From positions 7,936,001-8,000,000 of the forward strand of contig NZ_CP029192.1 of the NCBI RefSeq assembly GCF_008642315.1: a stretch of 64,000 nucleotides of DNA, given 5' to 3'. Positions 54,966 to 62,075 of this stretch are shown piece after piece. The notes below the pieces were generated by a model. The model was not told the origin of the DNA. It made no database searches and saw only the letters and a list, made by a program, of their open reading frames with translations. A program made the translations under genes and the position numbers. Origin of the DNA: Streptomyces venezuelae (GTDB taxonomy: Bacteria > Actinomycetota > Actinomycetes > Streptomycetales > Streptomycetaceae). Every line of letters begins with the position of its first letter. The stretch's first letter is position 1.

Positions 54966-55035
54966 AGCGCTGGGCAGGCCTTGCACCTGCATCTCCCCAC
55001 AGGAAGTGGGGCGCCTTTCCTTGGACCACCAACGC
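54966..55035 (-). tRNA. Non-canonical tRNA-Gly(UCC)-like gene
   Basis: 70-nt cloverleaf on the minus strand. Acceptor GCGTTGG/CCAGCGC (one G-U pair) with discriminator U73. D-arm short (GTC/GGC stem). Anticodon stem CCCCA/TGGGG with loop CTTCCTG, giving anticodon UCC but with U37 and G38, and a C32-G38 pair that tightens the loop. T-stem GCAGG/CCTGC perfect, but the T-loop is TGCAAGG, i.e. GUGC instead of GTPsiC. Glycine identity elements (G1-C72, C2-G71, C35, C36, U73) are all present. A TACAGT -10-like box lies ~42 nt upstream. CCA is not encoded. Either a pseudo-tRNA or a specialised non-translating tRNA-Gly. Confidence 0.6.
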
Positions 55036-55125
55036 GCGGGCCCTGCGCCGTCGTTCCGGCGTCGAGCACATGATCGACTGTACCCCATGGACTGGCCGTG
55101 GGAGAAATCCGCGTCCAGGAGCGGC

Positions 55126-56517
55126 TCAGGCGCGGGCGTCGAGCAGGGTGCCCATCCACTCCTCGACGCCCGCGACCGTGCGCGGCAGGGCGCCCGACAT
55201 CAGGCGGGCGCCCTCCGCCGTGACCACGAGGTCGTCCTCGATCCGGACGCCGACGCCGCGCAGTTCGGCGGGGAGCGTCTCGTCGTCGGGCTGGAGATAG
55301 AGGCCGGGCTCCACGGTGAGGACCTGGCCCTCCTCCAGGACGCCGTCCAAGTAGGCCCCGGCGCGCGCCTTGGCGCAGTCGTGCACATCGAGCCCGAGCA
55401 TGTGGCCGCTGCCGCACAGGGTGTAGCGGCGGTGCAGGTCCCCCCGCGCGTCCTTCAGCACGCCCCACTCGGCGAGCCCCTCCGAGATGACGCGCATCGC
55501 CGCCCGGTGGAAGTCGCGGAAGCGCGCGCCGGGACGCAGCGCCGCGATGCCCGCGTCCTGGGCGGCGAGCACCAGCTCGTACACCTGGCGCTGGACGGGG
55601 GAGAAGCGGCCGGAGAGCGGCAGGGTGCGGGTGATGTCGGCGGTGTAGAGGCTGTCCGTCTCCACGCCCGCGTCAAGCAGCAGGAGGTCGCCGCGGTCGA
55701 GGCGTCCGTCGTTGCGGATCCAGTGGAGCACGCAGGCGTGGGCCCCCGAGGCCGCGATGGTCTCGTACCCGGTGCCGTTGCCCTCGGCGCGGGCGCGCAG
55801 GCCGAACACCCCCTCGATCCAGCGCTCCCCGCGCGGATGCGCCAGCGCGCGCGGCAGTGCACGGACCACGTCCTCGAACCCGGCGGCGGTGTGGTCGACG
55901 GCCAGCTGTAGCTGCTCGACCTCCCAGGCGTCCTTGACGAGCCGCAACTCGGCCAGTGCGGCGGCCAGTTCGGGGTCGGCGGCGGCGTTGCGGCCCGTCG
56001 GCGCGCCCAGGGAGTCCAGGTGGGCGCAGCGGATGCCGGTGAGCCGTTCCGCCTCGGCGAGGTCGGGGCGGCGACCCACCCAGAACTCGCCGTAGCGCCG
56101 GTCCCGGTAGAACTCCTCGTCGCCGTCGACACGCGGCGAGCGCGGCCGCAGGTACAGCACGGCCTCGTGCCCGTGCGGCCCCGAAGGCTCCATCACCAGC
56201 ACGCCGCCGGCCTGGTCCTCACCGGTCAGCCCGGTCAGCCAGGCGTACGCGCTGTGCGGCCGGAAGCGGTGGTCGCAGTCGTTCGAACGGACCGTGAGCT
56301 CGCCCGCGGGCACGATCAGCCGCTCGCCGGGGAAGCGGGCGGACAGCCGCGCCCGGCGGGCCGGGGTGACGGCGTGCGCGGGGACCCGCGCGGAGTCGGG
56401 CAGGGCGGACGGTGCCCAGGCCTCCGCCATGAAGCGGGAGAGCTCGGCGGAGGCGGGCAGGTCGTGGCTGCCGGTGTGGAGGGTGGCGGCGGATTGCGGC
56501 ATGCCGGATGCGGTCAC
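55126..56517 (-). CDS. M24 family aminopeptidase P (Xaa-Pro)-like
   Basis: 463 aa from GTG 56517 (GGGAG 6 nt upstream; ATG 56502 is an alternative). Pita-bread metallopeptidase. The dinuclear metal ligands are Asp in LLLLDAGVET and TADITRTLPL, His in GSGHMLGLDVHD, Glu in LTVEPGLYLQ and Glu in VRIEDDLVV. An aminopeptidase-P N-terminal domain is present (SNDCDHRFRPHSAYAWLTG). It removes residues ahead of proline. It ends the minus-strand gene string that starts with the GCISAT-repeat peptide, so leader trimming is conceivable. Housekeeping pepP is equally possible. Confidence 0.83.
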   Translation of the reverse strand: MTASGMPQSAATLHTGSHDLPASAELSRFMAEAWAPSALPDSARVPAHAVTPARRARLSARFPGERLIVPAGELTVRSNDCDHRFRPHSAYAWLTGLTGEDQAGGVLVMEPSGPHGHEAVLYLRPRSPRVDGDEEFYRDRRYGEFWVGRRPDLAEAERLTGIRCAHLDSLGAPTGRNAAADPELAAALAELRLVKDAWEVEQLQLAVDHTAAGFEDVVRALPRALAHPRGERWIEGVFGLRARAEGNGTGYETIAASGAHACVLHWIRNDGRLDRGDLLLLDAGVETDSLYTADITRTLPLSGRFSPVQRQVYELVLAAQDAGIAALRPGARFRDFHRAAMRVISEGLAEWGVLKDARGDLHRRYTLCGSGHMLGLDVHDCAKARAGAYLDGVLEEGQVLTVEPGLYLQPDDETLPAELRGVGVRIEDDLVVTAEGARLMSGALPRTVAGVEEWMGTLLDARA

Positions 56518-56572
56518 GAGGACTCCCTGGGGACGACGCACGGACGGAGGCGCGGGGCCGCTCAGTAAAATG

Positions 56573-57085
56573 TCACATAACCGGGGTGTCCGCCAGAGTC
56601 GCGATCTCCGACAGGGGCATCTCGAGCACTTCGTGCAGGAACCGCACGACCGTCCAGTGCGGCAGGGCGTCCTCGTCGTACGGGCCGAACGCGGCGGTGT
56701 AGAGGGGGATCCAGCGCAGCGCCTCCTCCGCCGCCGTCTCACGGCCCGGCTCCTGCTGATAGGTGTCGTACGACACGCTCCGGTGGTGGATGAAGTGGCC
56801 CCCGGGCAGCCGCTGTTCGCACAGTTCCCGGTACTCCCGGGTCTGCAGGATCAGGTAGTGCCAGATCTCGTCGATGTCCTGCTCGACGGGGAGGAAGAGC
56901 CCGGCGAGGCGGTCGGGGTGGCGGGAGACCAGGTAGAGGTAGCGGAGGCACTCGCGGACCTGGTGGGTGACGTACGTGAGGTCCGGGGCGTCGGGCTTCG
57001 CCGCGAAGTGCCGTACGACCTCGGCGTGCAGGTCGGAGCCGAGCAGCTCCTCGGCGGTGGGGGCGTGCGTTACGGACGTGGGCAT
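56573..57085 (-). CDS. GRDP/DUF1399-like protein of unknown function
   Basis: 170 aa, cytoplasmic. The diagnostic stretch is QDIDEIWHYLILQTREYREL followed by GGHFIHHRSVSYDTY. This His-rich pattern resembles DUF1399 / glycine-rich-domain-containing proteins (DxFWHxxILxTRxYxxFC...FIHH). The invariant His and Asp residues could bind a metal or be catalytic; no reaction is established. It lies 70 bp after the PaaK-like gene and 55 bp before the M24 peptidase gene, all on the minus strand. Start ATG 57085 is chosen by similarity of the N-terminus to a compact domain. Confidence 0.65.
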   Translation of the reverse strand: MPTSVTHAPTAEELLGSDLHAEVVRHFAAKPDAPDLTYVTHQVRECLRYLYLVSRHPDRLAGLFLPVEQDIDEIWHYLILQTREYRELCEQRLPGGHFIHHRSVSYDTYQQEPGRETAAEEALRWIPLYTAAFGPYDEDALPHWTVVRFLHEVLEMPLSEIATLADTPVM

Positions 57086-57155
57086 GAGGGCTCTCCGGTG
57101 CGGTGGGTCGACGTCGCCGTCACGGGCGCGGTCTCTGGTGCGGTCGCTGGCGCGG

Positions 57156-58376
57156 TCACTGGGGCGCGGCCAGCCAGGCGTACTTGCCGGAGTGCCCGAT
57201 CGGCACGTGGTCGCGGTACTCCACACGGCAGACGCGTCCGGTCAACGCCGTGACCGTCGCGGTGAGTTCGGCGGTCTCGCCGGGGGTGAGCGGTCTGCCG
57301 TCGAACGTCGTGCACCACAGGTCGCAGCGGTCGTCGCCGGTGAGGTGCAGCTGGTGCAGGAAGACGCGGGACGAGGCCGCGGCGACCCCGGCGTCCAGGT
57401 CGGCCTGGGCCACGGGGCCCGCGGGCGTGGCGAGCAGCTCCTTCTCGCGGCCGCAGAAGGAGACGATCCGCTCCGGGTCGGGGCTGCCGTCGGCGGTGCG
57501 GACGCAGTCGCCGGAGCGGTAGCGGACCAGCGGCATGTACGGGTTGCGGACACTGGTGACGATGAGGCTGTGGATGCCACTGCCCGGCTCCACCGGAATC
57601 AGTTCCACGCTCATGTCGTGGAGGTAGGGGCGGTAGCGTCCTTCGCCCTCGCTGTAGAAGAGGTAACCCAGTTCCGTGCTGCCGAAGAGGTCGACGATGG
57701 GACAGTCGAAGTGGGTGCGCAGATACGCGCGCACGTTCAGCGGCGTGTACTCGTAGGCGTGGATGATCCCGGCCGGACGCGGGAACAGGGCCCACAGGTC
57801 CCACTCGGTGACCTTCCGGACCAGGTGCGCCAAGTGGTAGCTGGAGCAGTCCAGGAGGTAGGCGCCCGTGGGATGGGCGGCGCTCACCTCGCGGATCTCG
57901 GTGAGCATCCGCTCCACCTCGACGCGGTCCCAACCGTCCGGATCCAGCTGCCGGTTGAGGTACAAGGTCCGGTGGTCCAGCCAGCGTTCGCCGGGCGTGG
58001 CACCCGGTTTGCGGGCGTTGACGCGGGCGACGTGCTCAGTGGCGAGGACGGTGGTGAGCGAGATGCGCCGTGCCTCCGCGTGCCAGAGGGCGCCGAGTTC
58101 GGGGTGTTCGCTCCACAGGCGGTAGTAGGAGCGGAGCAGGAAGTACGGCGGCCGGATGAGCTGCATGCGGGCGTGGTTGGTCCCGGTGGACAGCACGAAC
58201 TCGGCGTCGCCCGTCTCCAGGGCCCGCTCCAGTTCGGGGGTCATCCAGTTGGCCGGGAAGTCCCGGGCGATCTCCGGCTTCTCCAGGACGGGGAAGTCGC
58301 CGCGCTCGACGGACGCGCGGTACAGGGGGATGTCCCGGACCTGGTCCAGGACGTCGGCGCTCGGCAGGCGGTTCAA
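57156..58376 (-). CDS. PaaK/CoF-synthetase-like adenylate-forming enzyme
   Basis: 406 aa, ANL superfamily enzyme that activates a carboxylate as acyl-AMP. Visible: the phosphate loop FVLSTGTNHARMQLIRPP (short, with no Lys), the A5-like GSTELGYLFYSEGEG, and the hinge segment VRYRSGDCVRT. Closer to phenylacetate-CoA ligase/F390 synthetase/LuxE types than to NRPS domains. The start appears to be TTG 58376 (GGAG 5 nt upstream). No carrier-protein gene is adjacent; instead a small repeat peptide lies 156 bp upstream, so the carboxylate may belong to that peptide (inference). Confidence 0.72.
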   Translation of the reverse strand: MNRLPSADVLDQVRDIPLYRASVERGDFPVLEKPEIARDFPANWMTPELERALETGDAEFVLSTGTNHARMQLIRPPYFLLRSYYRLWSEHPELGALWHAEARRISLTTVLATEHVARVNARKPGATPGERWLDHRTLYLNRQLDPDGWDRVEVERMLTEIREVSAAHPTGAYLLDCSSYHLAHLVRKVTEWDLWALFPRPAGIIHAYEYTPLNVRAYLRTHFDCPIVDLFGSTELGYLFYSEGEGRYRPYLHDMSVELIPVEPGSGIHSLIVTSVRNPYMPLVRYRSGDCVRTADGSPDPERIVSFCGREKELLATPAGPVAQADLDAGVAAASSRVFLHQLHLTGDDRCDLWCTTFDGRPLTPGETAELTATVTALTGRVCRVEYRDHVPIGHSGKYAWLAAPQ

Positions 58377-58532
58377 AGGGGCTCCGGTGCTGGGCGGGGT
58401 GGGGCCGGGCAGGGTGGGCCCGGACGGGCTGTGTCCGGGCGGGGTGGACGGCGGGGCGGGGGCGGTGACCGACCGCGGCTCGTGCCGCCGTCGTCACCGC
58501 CACCGCCCGCCGCGTCGGCGGTGCCGGCGGTA

Positions 58533-58706
58533 CTAGGAGATACAGCCGGTCTTGCCGGTGGCGCTGATGCAGCCGCTCTTCGGCGTCGCGCTGATGCAGC
58601 CGTCCTTCGCGCCCGCGCCCTGGGCCGAGTTGACCGCGACCCACTTCTGCCAGACGGACTCCTGCGTCATGCGCTTGATGAGCTGTTCCACGGTGGAAAC
58701 CTCCAT
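58533..58706 (-). CDS. Putative RiPP precursor peptide with GCISAT repeats
   Basis: 57 aa from ATG 58706; GTG 58691 (52 aa) has the better ribosome site, GGAGG 8 nt upstream, whereas the ATG has none and abuts a hairpin. Leader-like N-terminus: MEVSTVEQLIKRMTQESVW then QKWVAVNSAQGAGAKD. The C-terminal 22 residues are a repeated unit: DGCISATPK, SGCISATGK, TGCIS. Each carries Cys, Ser and Thr at fixed spacing, and the last repeat ends the protein. This is the architecture of a ribosomally made, post-translationally modified peptide with a repeated core. I do not recognise the class. It lies upstream of a PaaK-like enzyme, a DUF1399-like protein and an M24 peptidase on the same strand. Confidence 0.72.
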   Translation of the reverse strand: MEVSTVEQLIKRMTQESVWQKWVAVNSAQGAGAKDGCISATPKSGCISATGKTGCIS

Positions 58707-58712
58707 GGTTGA

Positions 58713-58734
58713 TCGGCACGGCACTCCGTGCCGA
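58713..58734 (-). promoter_or_regulatory. TCGGCACGG-n4-CCGTGCCGA hairpin at the precursor start
   Basis: Perfect 9-bp inverted repeat (58713-58721 and 58726-58734) ending 6 nt before the ATG of the repeat peptide. As RNA it is a stable hairpin that would hinder the ATG but leave the GGAGG/GTG 58691 start open. As DNA it could be an operator. Confidence 0.5.
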
Positions 58735-58749
58735 GGGATGGGTGGGACA

Positions 58750-58787
58750 CCGGGGGCCGGGCCGGGTGTTCTGGTCCCGGCCCCCGG
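58750..58787 (-). terminator. GC-rich hairpin after the SulP gene
   Basis: CCGGGGGCCGGG / CCCGGCCCCCGG (58750-58761 and 58776-58787) form a perfect 12-bp stem with a 14-nt loop, between the SulP stop and the repeat peptide. No U-run. It separates the transporter/anhydrase pair from the peptide locus. Confidence 0.55.
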
Positions 58788-58830
58788 AGCAGGGGGAAAT
58801 CGGTGAGCGGCAGGTGGCGTGAGCCGGCCG

Positions 58831-60423
58831 TCAGACCTTGGCCTTGGCCTTGGGCTTCGCCCCGGCCTTCGTCTCGGCCTCGGCATCGACCGCGGACGTG
58901 GCCTCGGACCCGGCCGCCGGAAGCGTCTTCATCCGTACGGCTTCCGTGTCGCTGTCGTTGTGCCGCAGCGCCCAGTTCTCCAGCGTCGTGCGGCAGGCGT
59001 GGTCCAGGTGGCGCACGGCCGTCAGGTCCAGCTCGATGGGGCGGTCCTGGGGCATGGCCTCCAGGGTCTCCAGGATGCGGGGGAGCCGCAGGAACGTGGC
59101 GTTGCCGGTGAGCGTCACCACCATCCGCCCGTCGGTCAACTCCCGTACGTCCACGTGGACATGGGAGGTGTCCCAGGCGGACTTGGCCACCGCGAGCACC
59201 AGGCCGAGGATGACGCCCTCGAACATGTTGGTCACCACGATGGCGATCGCCGTGACGGCCAGGACGACGGCCTCGCCGCGGTGGGTGCGGGCGAGCGGGA
59301 CGATCTCCTTGACGGGGATCAGCTTGCAGCCCGCGTGCACCAGGACGCCGGCGAGTGCCGCGAGGGGGATGATGCCGAGCGCGGCAGGCAGGAGCACCGC
59401 GAACAGCAGCAGCCACGCGCCGTGCAGGATGCGGGAGAGCGGGGTGCGGGCCCCGGCCTGGACGTTGGCGGAACTGCGCACGATCACCGCGGTCATCGGC
59501 AGGGCGCCGAGCACACCGCACACCGTGTTGCCGACGCCCTGGGCGACGAGCTCCTTGTCGTAGTGCGTGCGGGCACCGTCGTGCATGCGGTCCACCGCGG
59601 CCGCGCTGAACAGCGACTCGGCCGACGCGATCAGGGTGAACGCGAGGACGGTGCCGAGCACCGCCACGCTCCCCAGCCCGGCGAGGTCACCGAAGCCGGG
59701 CGGCTGGATGGCGTCGACCATGCCGCGCACCGACACGTTCGCCACGTCGAGGCCGAACCCGGCGGTCACGGCCGTGGCGAGGGCCACGGCGGCCAGCGGG
59801 GCCGGCACCACACGCGCCGCCGATGGCAGCTTCGGCCACAGCACGAGGACGGCGATCGTGCCGAGTCCGACGGCCGCCGCGGTCAGCGCCGTGGTGTCCC
59901 CGACCGTGTCGGCGAGCAGCCCGGGCAGACCGGTGATCTTGTCCATGCCGGAGAGGGGCTGCTTCGCCCCGGCCATGGTGTAGAGCTGGCCGAAGATCAG
60001 CACGAGGCCGATGCCGGCCAGCATGCCCTGGACGACGGAGACCGATATCGCGCGGAACCACCGGCCGCAGCGGAGCAGACCGAGGGCGATCTGGAGCGCG
60101 CCGGTGAGCAGCACGATCGCGCCGAGCATGCTCAGCCCGAACTCGCGCACGGCTTCGAAGACGAGCACGGTGAGACCGGCGGCCGGGCCGCTCACCTGGA
60201 TGGCACTGCCCGGCAGACAGCCGACGACCAGACCGCCGACGATGCCGGTGACCAGGCCGAGTTCGGCGGGCACGCCGGAGGCGACCGCCACGCCGACGCA
60301 GAGCGGCAGGGCGACGAGGAAGACGACGAGCGAGGCGAGGATGTCCCGGCGCAGCACGCCCGGTTCGCGCAGGGCGCGGAAGGGGGAACGGAGGGAGGCG
60401 GGAGAAGGGGGCAGGGAGGACAT
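58831..60423 (-). CDS. SulP family anion transporter with STAS domain (bicarbonate-type)
   Basis: Integral membrane transporter, 530 aa. About eleven to fourteen hydrophobic spans start with VLRRDILASLVVFLVALPLC. The SulP motif is AVASGVPAELGLVTGIVGG. A cytoplasmic STAS domain occupies residues ~400-500 (VRELTDGRMVVTLTGNATFL ... RPIELDLTAVRHLDH). The C-terminus is Lys/Ala-rich. The gene lies 53 bp downstream of a beta-carbonic anhydrase on the same strand, a pairing that points to bicarbonate/CO2 handling rather than sulfate (inference). Confidence 0.85.
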   Translation of the reverse strand: MSSLPPSPASLRSPFRALREPGVLRRDILASLVVFLVALPLCVGVAVASGVPAELGLVTGIVGGLVVGCLPGSAIQVSGPAAGLTVLVFEAVREFGLSMLGAIVLLTGALQIALGLLRCGRWFRAISVSVVQGMLAGIGLVLIFGQLYTMAGAKQPLSGMDKITGLPGLLADTVGDTTALTAAAVGLGTIAVLVLWPKLPSAARVVPAPLAAVALATAVTAGFGLDVANVSVRGMVDAIQPPGFGDLAGLGSVAVLGTVLAFTLIASAESLFSAAAVDRMHDGARTHYDKELVAQGVGNTVCGVLGALPMTAVIVRSSANVQAGARTPLSRILHGAWLLLFAVLLPAALGIIPLAALAGVLVHAGCKLIPVKEIVPLARTHRGEAVVLAVTAIAIVVTNMFEGVILGLVLAVAKSAWDTSHVHVDVRELTDGRMVVTLTGNATFLRLPRILETLEAMPQDRPIELDLTAVRHLDHACRTTLENWALRHNDSDTEAVRMKTLPAAGSEATSAVDAEAETKAGAKPKAKAKV

Positions 60424-60476
60424 GAGGGTGGGGGTCCTGTCGTGGGAGCGGGCCGGTCAGGGAGGAGCGGCGGTGC

Positions 60477-61118
60477 TCACAGCGGACTGAACGACGGTCG
60501 GCCGGTGTCCGAAGGACGGTGGGTGCTGACGGTGCCCGTGTGCACCTCGTAGTACCAGGCGTGCAGCGTGAGGGAGCCGTCGGCGACGCGCTCGCGGACG
60601 CACGGGTACGCGTGCAACCTCTCCACCTGCGCGAGCACATGGGTCTGGACGGCCTCCGCCACGTCGGGCGAGGTCGCCGCCAGCGAGCGCAGGGTGGCGT
60701 CGGGACCGACCGAGTGCTCCAGCCAGTCGCGTACGGCCGGCACCGCCGACAGGTCCTCGCGCCGCACCAGCGCGCCGACGGCGCCGCAGTGGGAGTGTCC
60801 GCAGACGACGATGTCGCGGACGCCGAGCACGCACACCGCGTACTCGATGGTGGCGGCCTCGCTCATGGGTCCTTCGGAGCGGCCGTCGATGCCGGACGCG
60901 GGGTAGGGCGGGACGACGTTGCCGGCCGTACGGAGTTCGAAGAGCTCGCCCGGTCGCGCTCCGGTGATCAGGGCCGGGACGACGCGCGAGTCGGAACAGG
61001 TGACGAACAGGGCCTCGGGTGACTGTCCGGCTTCGAGAGCCCGGAAGGCCGCTGCGTTGTGGGGGTCCGCCACGTGTGTCGCGGCGAACGAACGGGCGTT
61101 GTCGATAAGGGACTTCAA
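60477..61118 (-). CDS. Beta-class carbonic anhydrase
   Basis: 213 aa, interconverts CO2 and bicarbonate. Zinc ligands are Cys in FVTCSDSRVVPALIT (with catalytic Asp/Arg), and His and Cys in VVCGHSHCGAVGAL. GNVVPPY is the conserved turn. TTG 61118 (LKSLIDNARSF) is the likely start because GGAGG lies 9 nt upstream and this matches the usual N-terminus. First gene of the anhydrase-SulP pair; promoter in the AT-richer 61119-61515 gap. Confidence 0.86.
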   Translation of the reverse strand: MKSLIDNARSFAATHVADPHNAAAFRALEAGQSPEALFVTCSDSRVVPALITGARPGELFELRTAGNVVPPYPASGIDGRSEGPMSEAATIEYAVCVLGVRDIVVCGHSHCGAVGALVRREDLSAVPAVRDWLEHSVGPDATLRSLAATSPDVAEAVQTHVLAQVERLHAYPCVRERVADGSLTLHAWYYEVHTGTVSTHRPSDTGRPSFSPL

Positions 61119-61515
61119 GGTGGCCTGCCTCCTGCGTCGCTCGGGCGGGGCCGGGACGCGGTGTGGTCGGGTCGATGGTGACGGCGGGGCGGCACTGGCC
61201 CGCCGGAACGGTGGGCGCCTGTCGCCCTGGAGACAGCCTGGACGGCCGTCGTGACCATCACTTTGCCATCGCATTACCGACGGATGACAGAGCAAAAACC
61301 TGCCAAAAATTGAGTAATTACCGCCCCTGAGCTGGGAATTGGTCCAGCAATCAACCGTTGGGTAAAGATCGCGGTGGAGAATGTGTGGGCGGTGTGAAGC
61401 AATTACGTTCGCGCCGCGTTGCAGTCGCATTCAAAAGGGGTGAACGGGCCGTCCGCCACGCATAGGCTGGCCGACGCCGTCGAACAGAGCCGCAGACGTC
61501 GGAGAGTGGGGAAGC
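61119..61515. other. 397-bp divergent intergenic region
   Basis: No gene is seen. The part near 61280-61350 is distinctly AT-rich for this genome (CAAAAACCTGCCAAAAATTG, GAGTAATTACC), as expected for promoters of the divergent carbonic anhydrase and P-loop kinase genes. A CATAGGCT box near 61460 could be a -10 for the latter. No clear inverted repeat longer than 6 bp was found. Confidence 0.6.
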
Positions 61516-62064
61516 ATGCCGGACACCTCGTTCCAGGGGCAGACCGTCGACACGGAACCGGCGCCGCACGTGTTCCTCGTCGTCGGCATCCCGGGCTCGG
61601 GCAAGAGCTCCGTGTCGGACGCGCTCGCCCGCAGATTCCCCCTCGGTGCCCACATCGAGGGCGACCACCTCCAGGACCTGATCGTCTCGGGCAGCCACCT
61701 CCCCCAGCCCGAGGAAGACCTCGAAGCCGACCGCCAACTGCTCCTGCGCGCACGCAACGCGGCCGTCCTCGCCCGCAGCTTCCACGCGGCGGGAGTCGTC
61801 CCGGTCATCGACGACGTCGTCGTCCGCCGCGCGCACCTGGAGTTCTACCGGGAACAGCTGAAGGACCTGCCGCTGCGCCTCATCGTGCTGGCCCCGGCCG
61901 TCGACGTCGTCTCACGACGGCTCACCGCGCGCGACAAGGTACTCGCCGACGACTGGACGTTCCTGGACGAGGCGATGCGCGCCGAACTCCGGGGCGAGGG
62001 CGAGTGGTTCGACAGCTCCGAGCAGACCCTGGACGAGACGGTCGACGCCATCCTGGCGACCTGA
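61516..62064 (+). CDS. P-loop NTPase, small-molecule kinase-like
   Basis: 182 aa, cytoplasmic. Walker A VVGIPGSGKSSVSD at residues 22-35. EGDHLQDLIVSG corresponds to a substrate-binding Asp/His region. VPVIDDVVVRRAHLEFYREQ and LIVLAPAVDVVSRRLTARDK form the lid and Walker-B-like strands. The shape is that of gluconokinase/chloramphenicol phosphotransferase-type kinases; the substrate is not known. Ends 11 bp before pobA, so the two are probably co-transcribed. Confidence 0.75.
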   Translation: MPDTSFQGQTVDTEPAPHVFLVVGIPGSGKSSVSDALARRFPLGAHIEGDHLQDLIVSGSHLPQPEEDLEADRQLLLRARNAAVLARSFHAAGVVPVIDDVVVRRAHLEFYREQLKDLPLRLIVLAPAVDVVSRRLTARDKVLADDWTFLDEAMRAELRGEGEWFDSSEQTLDETVDAILAT

Positions 62065-62075
62065 AGGGACGGGCC

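Noticed and set aside
54924..55035. tRNA plus hairpin as an integration (att) site of a mobile element
   Set aside because: No integrase, no duplicated tRNA 3' end and no mobile-element genes in the window.
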